A DNA stretch of 64,000 nt from Neelides folsomi (lineage: Eukaryota > Arthropoda > Collembola > Neelipleona > Neelidae). This document shows, in pieces, positions 26,043-36,976 of the stretch. The stretch covers positions 60,313 through 124,312 of the forward strand of contig JAQGBZ010000181.1 of assembly GCA_034687125.1 (NCBI GenBank). The letters run 5' to 3'. The translations under genes were made by a program, and so were the position numbers. The notes beneath the pieces were generated by a model. That model did no database searches. It was not told the origin of the DNA and saw only the letters and a program-made list of their open reading frames with translations. Numbering within the stretch: the first letter of the stretch is position 1; every line of letters starts with the position of its first letter.

Positions 26043-29000
26043 ATGGGTGCTCTCAAGATCGTCCGAATGAACCGTCGAAAGTTCATTAAATGGAGAGAAA
26101 TAATTTTTTGGACAGCGCTTCCTATAACTCTTCTGTCCACAGTGCTTATGACGAGAGGTGAATCATCTGGTCATTACGTCCTTCCATTATTACTACGCGA
26201 GCCAAGAGACGTTCCTACAGAAGAACCATTTGAAGAAGAACATCTTTTAAATAATGAAAATTCAAATATTACATATGTTGTCGCGAAGAGTAAAGAGGGG
26301 CAACTATTTCCACCTGACTTATTCACTGTAGAAGAACGACGAAATGGAGCTGTAGTATTCTATATAATCGGAGTGATGTACATGTTCGTTGCTCTAGCAA
26401 TAGTTTGTGATGAATTCTTTGTTCCTTCACTTGATGTCATCATCGAAAAGTTTGAAATTCAAGTAAGAATGATATTATTCATTAAGAAAATTTCTGCCTT
26501 TACCTTCAGATTAGCTTCGCTCATAAGATAACTAATAAATCTAATGTTAAGAAATAGTAATGATATAAATAGTAATGTTGACTTCGTAATCTATGGTAGA
26601 TCAGTTGGGAATAATTCAATAATGATAGACTGCGAGATATTAAATCAAAGGCATACCACTGCATAACTCCGAAGTGGAGGAAATTGTGCGAGTTCCGTGT
26701 TTAAGAACATCATTTATATAAGAATAATTTATATACTTCGCAATTCAAACTAATGTTCTAAAAGTGGGAACTCAAGAGCTTCTAACGAGAGTAAGGAGTT
26801 GTAAATACAATAACGTGCTTAGAAGTTTGTTGATTTTTGAGAAAATTTAAATATTGGAGCGCCAGCTTTACTTTTAACCCTTTAGTATCAAATTCTATAA
26901 TTAATTTTTTGGGTATTAGAATGAAATTTCTTATTATCTTACATGTATTTAATTGTTTTACAATGTGAATTGGAATATATGTACATTCGTAGCTCTTACT
27001 TCCTTATATTGTAATGTGAATATAATATTTGTAAGTAATAAGTGATAATTAAGTGCACTGTACCTCCCTCACAGCTATTCCTACTCATTCCTTTAAAGTT
27101 AATGACATTTTATGCTGATGATGAAGGTACTTTGCCTTCCATTATATGACTCAAAAAATACTATGTATTTACGATCGTTTCATTTATTACCAATCACGTG
27201 TTTACTAGAATGCTGATTGAGTTAAATTTTTCTTAATCTTTAAAATAATATGCTTAGTTTGTATAAATTACGATTGATATTTTAAATAAAATCAATTTAA
27301 TTGATCAAAATAACCTTAAAAATATATAACAAAATGCTTATTTTGAAAATTTTATTGATTTCTAAGGGTTAAAGATTCGAAAATTTTAATTCGATAGAAG
27401 CCAAATTAACTAATTCTAAGCACGTTATTGTATTTACAGCTCAATATAGTGTATGAAAGAGCCGGAGATTTATTTTGGAGTTTGGAGTTAACTCCGAGAC
27501 ATAAAAACTTCATTCAACTCCACTCTCTCAATAAAATCAAGGAAAACTCCACTCCATTACTTCCCAGCAAAAAATATTTGCGGCACATTCCCTCCAAACC
27601 CTTAGTGGAGTTGGAGTAATTAGGAGAGATTTTGAACCCCTCCAACGCCATTGTTGAATTTTTTTCCGGAGTTATGCTGACCCCTGATCAAAGGTGATTA
27701 TTTATATAATAATTCGGCTATTCTAATAACTTATCTAATGTAAGTTATAAAAAAACTCCATTCCATTTTTCCATTAAGCAAACTACTTGAGTTTTGAATT
27801 TCCCAGAAAGATTCCTATGCTTAAGTATGGGAATTTTTCCGGGAAATTCTAAACTCAAGTAGTTTGCTTAATGGAATGAAGTATAGTTTATATTATCTTA
27901 GAGTACATAGGGTAAATAAAGATATGTAATAAATAAAAACAAAATTTCCATAGATTTTCCAATGATTTATTGCCTATGTGCTCTAAGATAATAATGGCAC
28001 GGTAATTTATTAATATGTATATTAACTTGATCAATATGATTCCTAACATACTTAAATATTTTGGGAAATGGGGTTAGAAGACTCGAAATTCACTGGAAGA
28101 GATGTGTTGAAGAATTGTTTTCTTATTAAATGTTATTATCAATTTATTTTGTTAAACTATGTAAACTAAATGTCTTGTGTTAAATAAAATAATACTTTAA
28201 ATTTAACATTCCAACCAAATATACTGATCAATTTAATAAATGAGGCGAACTTTGAGCTTTTTAAAGCTATTTTCGAAAATTAACCCTTTAAAGTCTATTT
28301 TTACAAAAATTAGATTTCAAAGTCCACCTCATTTAATTGATTTATCAGTACTCAATAATTGATATTTAATGAAAAAATTTAACATTATGTCCCCGTGGCA
28401 TAATTTCTCTGTGGCTTTATTAAAATTAACACCATAAAGTTGAAAATAACAGCAATCCCGCGATTTCTGTTAAATTTTCATAAAAATTCTCAAATTAATT
28501 GTATATTTATATTCAATGAGTTAAAAGGACTAATCTAATTTCAAATAAATACTTTTAATATAGGTACCTATGTATGTGAATTTATCATTAATAAATAGAA
28601 ACAAATATATTCTTTTAACATTAAAAATAAGGTCAAATTTCATCTATTGAAGAACATAATTTGTGTTATAGCATAGCTCTGTTGGGAATATTTAATATAT
28701 TTTCACAAATAATATATAGGATGATGTTGCCGGTGCTACGTTTATGGCTGCTGGAGGATCTGCTCCTGAACTATTCACCAGCGTTATCGGAGTCTTTATA
28801 TCACAAGACGACGTGGGAATAGGAACAATTGTCGGTAAAATTTAAATATTTGAAGTTAAATAATATATAGTATAAAATTATAACAAAGAAGGTGAAAAAT
28901 ACATAATAGTGATGAGCCGGCACCAAAATTTTCCCCAAATCACTTTTTGCCATAAAGGATCAACCCAGAGAGTTTTTTAAATCCGAAGTAAGAGTAGCTT

Positions 29001-32000
29001 TTAGGAACTTTTGTACATATCCTACATTCGTAGAAGATCAATTTCAAAGAAAGTGAGTCCTGTATTTTGCTCGAAATCACGACGATTCCAAATTGGCGAA
29101 TGTATTTTAATTACTGTGAAAATTTTTAAGGGTTGAGACTTTAATAATTTGATCCATTATTCTTGTCCTTTCTTTTTTAAATATCTTTTACTATTAATTT
29201 TTTAAGAGTTGATTCAACTTTACGCATTCTGAATCACGTAAATGGATGAAAGTTATTTAATTTCTCGATAATAAGCTTATTTGCAAAGATTGTGTTAATA
29301 AATTGAAAGACTAATTGTTAATTAGTTTTAACTTTTTACAATTAAGCTAATTGTAAAAAGTAAAATAAAATGAGAATTTCTTAAAAACAACTTTCCTCAA
29401 CAAAAGATAAACAAAGGAATTCGCAATATGTAATCTACATTTTTATAGCTTCTCATATTGCCTTTTTATTTGTATTGCTATTTTGAATTTTGTTTATCTT
29501 ATAATGAGTAAATATATTTTATTGTTTTGATTTTTTAAATTCATTAGTAAAGCATAAATTAAATAAATTTTCCGTGATATTTTGTTCTTACGTTATAGAC
29601 TCTACATTAATTGCGACCCAGAGAAATTGTTTGAACGATAATTGAAAATGATATTGAAAATTTTTGCGTTCATCCCATAATCTTTCCCATAATAAATGAA
29701 GTTCTATTCACCATTCTCCAGTTTCTCCATTTCCATTCTCCATCCACCTAATCAAATATTTTCGGTTAAATGAATCATAATTAATAATCTAACTAATGGT
29801 TTATAGGTTCGGCTGTTTTCAACATTTTGTTTGTGATTGGAATGTGCGCCTTATTTTCCAAGACTGTGCTTCAACTAACGTGGTGGCCTTTATTCCGGGA
29901 TTGTACGTTTTATTCCATTGCGCTCATAACACTGATATTCTTCTTTCGGGACAACCAGATTAAATGGTGGGAAGCTTCAATACTTCTTGGCGTCTATGCA
30001 GCTTACGTTCTATTTATGAAATATAACCAAACCATTGAAAAGACAGTGAAAAAATTCCTTTATAAAAACAAAGTCACGAGAGTTTCTTCGACCGACCACC
30101 TAATGATATCCGTCTCGGTAAGTAATTTAAATATTAAACTTTATTATCTCATTCATAAATTTTCGATACTACTGTATGTATGACCGCGGACATCATAGAA
30201 ATAATTTCGTGTTGTCTTTACTCTGCCTTATCAATTTGGAATTCGCTTGTGGGAATAATTTGACAGATTTTCGACTATTTCTCCCGCTCTCAGTGGTAGG
30301 TAGGTTTGCATTTTAGGGTTATTTGTATGTCAAGTATAGGAGAATTGGGGGAAAGTTTCATGAATCTCCCTCGTTTAACTATCCTATTTTTGTTATGTAC
30401 AGGACGGGCATAAGCATCTTCTTTTTTAAATAAACAATCGTATAAAATAGAAAGATACTTGTGGCCCATCCTGTAGAACAAACCATTTTTACTCAATGCA
30501 CATATGTATATGTTAAAAGTTTTACTTAATATTTTAAATAATCAAACTACCTGTATACCTGTAGAGTAAATGATAGATGAATGAAATGAAGAAGTATAAT
30601 ATAAATATTAAAAATTGTAAAGCCAAATCATTGACGAGTTGTTAGAGTTTATCTCCGTTATTTTTGACATGACCATAAGAGCGCAAGGAAATTACTTTGC
30701 TAAACATTTTTATATTTAATAAACAATTGATAATTGTGAAATTTAAGTTAATAACGTTAATTAAATTCTAGAATAATGAAAACCTGCATTAAACTTAAGA
30801 TATTGAATAGTAAAGTATGTTTAGAAATAGACATTACGAATAAATTTAATTTTAATATATTATATCTTTGTGAGGAAAAGTAGGACATAGAACAATCAAT
30901 AGTAGCTCCAAAATCTCCTTCCTTCCTCCTCTCGGGCACATTATTATGAACTCTACCATTATTTACTGAATTATTAGAATGTTCCAATAGAAGTTAATTG
31001 TTGTATCTTAGGAAATTAAATAAAACTCAATTATTTTATCCAACTACAAGCTTATGACAGAAATACAACTTCCTAGAAATCATCCGAATACTTGTGAGAT
31101 CAACGATCAACAATTCGAAACCTCTACTTCAATAGTATTCATTGCTCCTTCAATCTGGGCACTTTTAGGCCGACCTTTACTTTCCCTACAGAAGTCCTAC
31201 CATTCCTTGTGAAAATTTCACAATCCAAGTGCTAATTGTGCTGTCCCGCTGTCCCAGACGCCTGATGATCAGTAAATCGGGTTCTTGAAACGAAACTTGT
31301 GTTGGTTTGGCCTCTGTGACCAATACACCCTAAACTTTGCTACTTATTCAAGGGCTCTGACAAAATTATTTCCTTGAATTGCAATTTCGATTGTGTATTT
31401 GATAAAATGATACATTTTGCTAGTTGAGAAAATTTATTGATTGATTTTCCTATGAAACCAACGTAAATTTTTAATTCCCTATAACTCAACAATTAATATC
31501 TAACGGAACATTCTAATATTACTCGTTCCAAACAATATTTATATATAGAATTCGAATGCTATTTGATCCTTATACAATAGGTTATATTGTTTGTGTTTAT
31601 GAAGGATATTCTTCCTATCTACTTCCCCGTCAGCGCATATAGGAGGACATATCATTTTGATATGGCATATCGCATTTGCATTTTGTGTTTAAGCTACGCC
31701 ATGGCCTATATAGAATTAAACGGAGGTGGGATAATTGAAAACTTTCGAGATGGAATAAAAAATGTTCGGGCTCACGGGAGTAATTAATAATATTATACAA
31801 TGTCAAGAGCACATAGGGAATATGAAAATCATAGAGAAATCCATGAAAATTTTATTTTTTACAGATCCTTATTTACCTTATGTGCTTTTATATCATAATG
31901 GCCCTCTACAATCAATCCTTACAATATTCGTAAAATAAGCAGTAGTTTTCCATTTTAACAGAAATATTGACAAACCGATTGACCTATATTTGGGAAAATA

Positions 32001-35000
32001 GTTGAAGATATTGTTTATCTAAATAAGAAACGATTGGAACCTTGAGTAAATATTTTGGCGATTATGATATAAATCAAACCCAGGCAATAACTTAGGATTA
32101 GCTTATCAAAATTCATTGTTGGGTCAAGGTTTATTGAATAAGCTATAGTAATCTTCAAGTTCAAATATTCTTTATTTTAGGCCAATATCATGTTCCTTTT
32201 TGTTGAATAAATTGCGAGTGTTAATAAAACCCTTTAGTAAAATTTAATTAATGATTTTCATTATATATTATTAACGTAACAAATTTTACTCTACTTACAT
32301 TGGAGGTAATTCTGAGAGTAGGCTCGGATTGGATTAAAAATTGGTACACATACACAATCGAGCATCCTTAATCCGTTCAAGAAATAATAACCTCCCCCCC
32401 ATGCGTTTTCACAATTAATCATCGTTATACGATATAGGTAGTCAATTTCTTAAAATATTACATGTGTTGTATAGGCAATAAAATACCAGCGTTTAGTAAA
32501 GCATTGGAATTTCAAAGTCTCATTTAATATACCTGTATTCATTTATACGTTATTTTAGAATGTTTATATATATAATATTATATTATTTATTATTATATTT
32601 ATAAGCCAAAATTTAGATTATAAAAATCTATTAGAAACATTTGAGCTGTATTTTAACCAAAATCTGCACAATTCTGGGACAGGTCCTTTTTTAATTGTTT
32701 TTATTGTTATAGCAAAAAAGTAGCGAAGGTTGCAGTAGCAGCGAGACCAGTGTTGGAACCGCGTCAGGATTGGATAGTACCCGTGTTGGTGGGATGAATT
32801 CTAAAGGAGGATCTGCAAATGGAAGAAGAAATTCAATTCCACTTCTCCACTCAGGGACCAAATTCCGTCATGGTCTACTTCAACTAATGATACAATCAAT
32901 TGATCCCCTTCATGACGGTAATTATAATTTTTTTGAGGAAATAATTTATAATCATGTAATAGTATCGATATCTAACTTGAGAATTATGTAGTTTAAAATT
33001 TTACAATTATGTTGTACAAAGATTTACTTGTACTATTCGTACCCAGATTAAAAATAATATACTGCCCAATAAGTCCGTTCATTTGAGTGTTTGTCCCTCT
33101 TAATCCTTCTAATGATAAAAACTTTATTACTGCTCTTTGTTCAATTAAATCAAAATCATAATTACCCATTTTAACTTTGTTAAATGCGTCTTAAAGATAA
33201 ACTAATTATAAAATTATCGTATCTCATCAATTAGCATTTTCATATACAATATATATAGATGAATGGACTTTTTGGGCGGTATATTATAACTGCTTATATA
33301 TTAACATTTTTGTATTAATATTGCATATTTGTTTTGATTTAAAAAATTCCGAGATAATTAAAATTTGTGATTGTTTTAATTATTTAGGACGTGTAGATGA
33401 AAAGGCTACTCAATTACATGCAATAGCTTCACTTAAAGCTCTTCTTGACGCTGCAAAAAATGATTCGAAGAATCAGATCAGTCTAAATAACAGAAATAAG
33501 CCAATTAATTCTCCAATACACCATCAACTTGCGTCAATTCAACCATCTGACCTCCATTTAACAACACGAGATGAAGAACAAGCCAATGGAGAAGCACCAA
33601 CCACCAAGGTACTATAGTAATACATACTATAGAATTAAAATGGATTGATGAAATATAGAATATTGTAATTTTTTTTCAAAAGACAAAAAAAAGTAAATTC
33701 AGAAATTTTACAATATAAGATAATTGGTCATAGTGGATGATTAAAAGTATCAGAATTCCAGAAACATCCCAATTAAATTATTATATAGCTTTATTTAAGA
33801 TGGAAGGTATTGAAGCTTAACTGGAAATGTTATCTAAATCATAGTCAATTAGCGTTCAAACAATCTCAAAACCCTAAACCATTTTGAACGAATGTAGAAA
33901 TTGCAATCAATGGTTAACTAAAAAAATTTACTAATAGTTGTCATTACATTTAGTGATGAAAACTTTTGATCAGCAAACTTTAGATAATTAAGGGATGAAG
34001 CGTCTCGTGCATACCATATTTTATTTGAAAGGTATCTCGTTTTTAATACACTCGTTTCGTTTTATATAAATGAGACGAGGCGAAATCTGCCATTATTTTT
34101 TATATAAATGGCACTTGTGAATTTGAAATGAATTAATTTGAAATGTAAAATACTTATCCCCTTAATTATTGTAAACATAAATCTTTTCTCATGTTGGAAG
34201 ATTAAATGAGATTGTTTTGAATATTGAAGGAATTGGACGCATTAGAAGAAGCAGAAGTCGAAGGAGCTGAACCATTAGACATCAGTTGGCCGAAAAATAA
34301 TATAAAGAAACAAATCTCTTATGTTCTTCTTTTTCCGATTACAATTATGCTATACATGACACTCCCAGATTGCAGAACACCGAGAGGGAAAAAATTCTTC
34401 ATATGGGGGTTTGCAGGTTCGATCCTTTGGATCGCAGTCTTCTCTTATTTTATGGTATGGTGGGCCGATAGGACTGGTGAAACGTTTAAGATTGCTCCTG
34501 AAGTAAGATACTATAAAAATTTATTTATCCAAATCGTTCATATTTTTAATTTTCGATTTACTGGACAATTATATCTAAATTAAAATTCTTTTCTTCATAT
34601 AGATTATGGGTTTAACTTTCCTTGCCGCTGGAACATCAATACCAGACTTGATAACTTCAGTGATTGTGGCAAGGAAGGGCCTTGGAGATATGGCAGTATC
34701 CTCTTCTGTTGGTTCGAATATATTTGATGTGACAGTTGGACTACCCCTTCCATGGCTACTCTATGGCATATTCATGGGCGAAGCTGTGCCGGTAACAGCA
34801 AAGGGAATGCTCTGCTCCATTTCTATCTTATTTGGTAAAGTGTAAATTATATCATACATTCTTTTGTAAATAGTTAATTTAATTTAAGAGCTTTAAATAC
34901 TATACATTGGTTAAAATGAATCATTTACTAACAAGGGAACGTTCTTATATGTAATTCTTGTACAGACTTAAGGGGTATTGGGCAATTAAGACCATTAAAA

Positions 35001-35293
35001 TGCATGCTTTGTGCGATGTTGAAATTTCCATGTTAAGTCCTATAGGGTTTTTGAGAAATGGAACATTAGAAAGTAGTAATATGGTATATTGTATAATTAT
35101 TAATTATCAAATTATCAATAATTTATTTAATTTAGGTATGCTGTGTTTTGTCGTCATTTCGATTATGCTCTTCCGGTGGCGTATGAACAAAGGACTCGGT
35201 CTTGTGATGTTTGTCCTATACTTCATCTTCCTTGGTGTATCATTATTATTTGAATACAACTATATCACTTGTCCAAAGCTTTTCGGCGTTTAA
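26043..35293 (+). CDS. Nckx: K+-dependent Na+/Ca2+ exchanger (SLC24/NCKX family)
   Basis: Eight exons join in phase: 26043-26462, 28720-28834, 29807-30117, 32713-32917, 33388-33608, 34230-34502, 34603-34834, 35136-35293 (644 residues). The protein is a multi-span plasma-membrane exchanger that moves Ca2+ and K+ out against Na+ entry. The alpha-1 repeat has [17 protein letters not shown] in exon 2 and VGSAVFN across exons 2-3; the alpha-2 repeat has [14 protein letters not shown] and [10 protein letters not shown] in exon 7. The Asp in SIPDL is the residue linked to K+ dependence in this family. A first span follows the N-terminal basic segment (about residues 19-36). The large cytoplasmic loop (about 250-430) is Ser- and Gly-rich, with [10 protein letters not shown] and [14 protein letters not shown] typical of NCKX. 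A second ATG at 26067 is possible. Introns hold several MITEs. Confidence 0.95.
26800..27438. mobile_element. 639-bp element with 25-bp terminal inverted repeats
   Basis: Positions 26800-26824 (TGTAAATACAATAACGTGCT then TAGAA) are the exact reverse complement of 27414-27438. It lies in the first intron of the exchanger. No transposase frame is visible. Just outside, CATAACTCCG near 26665 and CGGAGTTATG near 27667 form another inverted pair, so the element may be nested in a larger one. Confidence 0.75.
27460..27690. repeat. GGAGTT-rich dispersed repeat
   Basis: The stretch repeats GGAGTTNGAGT and AACTCCACTCC motifs on both strands and ends in CCGGAGTTATGCTGACCCC. An open frame of 63 codons crosses it but follows the repeat, not a gene. 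A related GGAGT-rich foldback lies at about 41925-42045. Confidence 0.5.
27755..27881. mobile_element. Short foldback in exchanger intron
   Basis: Arms 27771-27804 and 27841-27874 are reverse complements with one or two mismatches (CCATTAAGCAAACTACTTGA and its complement), separated by 36 bases that include AGAAAGATTCC. Flanking ACTCCATTC and GAATGAAGT extend the pairing weakly. Confidence 0.7.
27889..27999. mobile_element. MITE of the AGAGCACATAG family
   Basis: The left end TATTATCTTAGAGTACATAG pairs with the right end CTATGTGCTCTAAGATAATA. The core contains TTTCCATAGATTTTCC, related to the cores at 31800-31910 and 39236-39358. It abuts the foldback just upstream. Confidence 0.7.
30398..30475. 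mobile_element. 78-bp MITE with TACAGG ends
   Basis: Left end TACAGGACGGGCATAAGCAT pairs with right end ACTTGTGGCCCATCCTGTA. The TACAGG terminus is shared with 17007-17110 and 41579-41691, suggesting mobilisation by related mariner-type transposases. Confidence 0.65.
31790..31912. mobile_element. MITE of the AGAGCACATAG family
   Basis: Left AAGAGCACATAGGGAATATG and right TTATGTGCTTTTATATCATA, then ATGGC, form imperfect inverted repeats. The core has GAGAAATCCATGAAAATTTT. It lies in the third intron of the exchanger. Confidence 0.6.
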
Positions 35294-36433
35294 CCTAATT
35301 ACAGAGTGATTATAATTATATAGAACTTGTCAGATACTCACGTTGTACCTGCTGGTACTCTTATTAACACATATTACAAAACTAATATTAGACTCACTAA
35401 TATTACTAATAAATGTTTTTAAAGGCTGATGTTTAAGGGATATAAGAAATTCTGAGAAGTAAACTTACGTATACAAACAATAAACTAATTAAAAAAAATC
35501 ACGATGACTATGTTTGGAAGATAAATGACATTATTAAATTTGACTTTGTAAATGACATTTTCTGATTATTTTAACATCATTATAAAATAGTATAAAAAGT
35601 TATATTCATCTACCCAAAGCTCTTTGAATATGTTCTTTTGAACTAATCTTAGCAATGACGAAAAAACTTAAAACAACGACTTATAATGTATTAAATATCA
35701 ATTAAATAATAATTATTAAATTCCTTCTTAATATGATTATTTTCATTTTATTAAATTCAAACTTTTGAATTAAATACGATGAAATTGGAGATTTATAAAA
35801 ATCATTTTTCACAATGAACTCAAAACCACGAAACTATAATTATAATCGATTCGGAAAAAATATGATAATGACCTTGAGGAGCCCTGTCAACTGCATTATT
35901 AAATCTCTCAAATAAAAATTATAAAAATATTAATTTTTATTTGAACATTTTTAATTTTGCCGTCATTATCATATTTTTCCGAATCGACTATAATTGGAAT
36001 TGGAATGTAATTTGATACTTTGGTATTGTGTGCTCGTGCTCGTACTTGCCAGTATGCCAGTATATCTACCATATTATACTTGTACATTGTACATACCAAT
36101 AACCCCAAAATAAAATTATCCCTTAAAGTAAATTAATGTATATTGGTGTTCATTTTTAGAAACTCCTTGCCCTAGATTGACCATCCATAAATATGACGGG
36201 AAATCAAGTGTATTTAAGAGATACCCAATTTTCCATTCTTTTTAACATATTTAACTTTTATTCAATTTTTCGGCTGGATTTAAACAGGAGACTTTAAGAC
36301 TTTCAACAAATAATATTTTTTAAATAAACTTATATCTAGATATTAAACTTTTAAGCATGAAGTTTAATCAATAATTAAAACAATTTTTACAAAAGGATTA
36401 AAAAAATCGTGACTTGCCGTTTACAGTTTTGAA

Positions 36434-36695
36434 CAAGATCTGGTTAATAAAATATATAGGAGAAATGAAAATGAGTTTTTAGTAACTTTGGAAAGTCTCA
36501 AATTAAACAAAAACTTTTAAACTTTTAATTCTTTAAATAAAAACGGTATTACTGCCACGTTCTCAAAAGTTGAAAAGATTTAAATTTCATTATTTTGCAT
36601 TTTTCGAAATTACATTTATTGTTTATTTGATAATTTTCCAAAGTTACTTAGGTACTCATTTTCATTTCTCCTATATTATGTTAACCAGATCTTGG
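36434..36695. mobile_element. About 262-bp foldback MITE
   Basis: Left arm starts CAAGATCTGGTTAATAAAAT and continues AGGAGAAATGAAAATGAG, then AGTAACTTTGGAAA. The right arm has the complements in reverse order, ending TTAACCAGATCTTGG. Arms of about 65-75 bp surround a centre of about 120 bp. Confidence 0.75.
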
Positions 36696-36774
36696 TCAGA
36701 GCTGTATTGTATAATAGTATTAAAGTGCCGTGAAAGCTTATTACTTATTAAATTACATATAACAACCTTAGTAC

Positions 36775-36958
36775 TATACTCTAATCCATTTGAGAAGATT
36801 ATTGAGAATTGAATCATGTTACTTGACGGGGCAATCAAAAGTCATGTCACCCGGAAATAATTTGTACAGGAAATAATATCGGTTTATTTGAATTTCTAAT
36901 GACTTGTCAAGTAACATGATTCAATTCTCAATAATCTTCTCAAATAGAATAGAGTATA
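36775..36958. mobile_element. Foldback MITE abutting the Neuralized stop codon
   Basis: Arms 36775-36827 and 36906-36958 are 53 bp each with two mismatches (GTCAAGTAACATGATTCAAT and onward). The right arm ends only 18 bp past the minus-strand stop codon at 36977-36979, so the whole element probably lies in the 3' untranslated region of the Neuralized transcript and could form a long hairpin there. Confidence 0.8.
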
Positions 36959-36976
36959 AACCTATATTATGTTATG

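Larger units (their letters stand above)
35294..36976. other. Convergent intergenic region between exchanger and Neuralized
   Basis: Both genes end here and probably use it for their 3' untranslated regions. An AATAAA signal for the exchanger lies at about 35408. Two foldbacks, listed separately, occupy 36434-36958. Nothing coding recognised. Confidence 0.55.

Noticed and set aside
27428-27619. 63-codon open frame in exchanger intron
   Set aside because: It lies across the end of one transposon and a GGAGTT repeat; no family resemblance.
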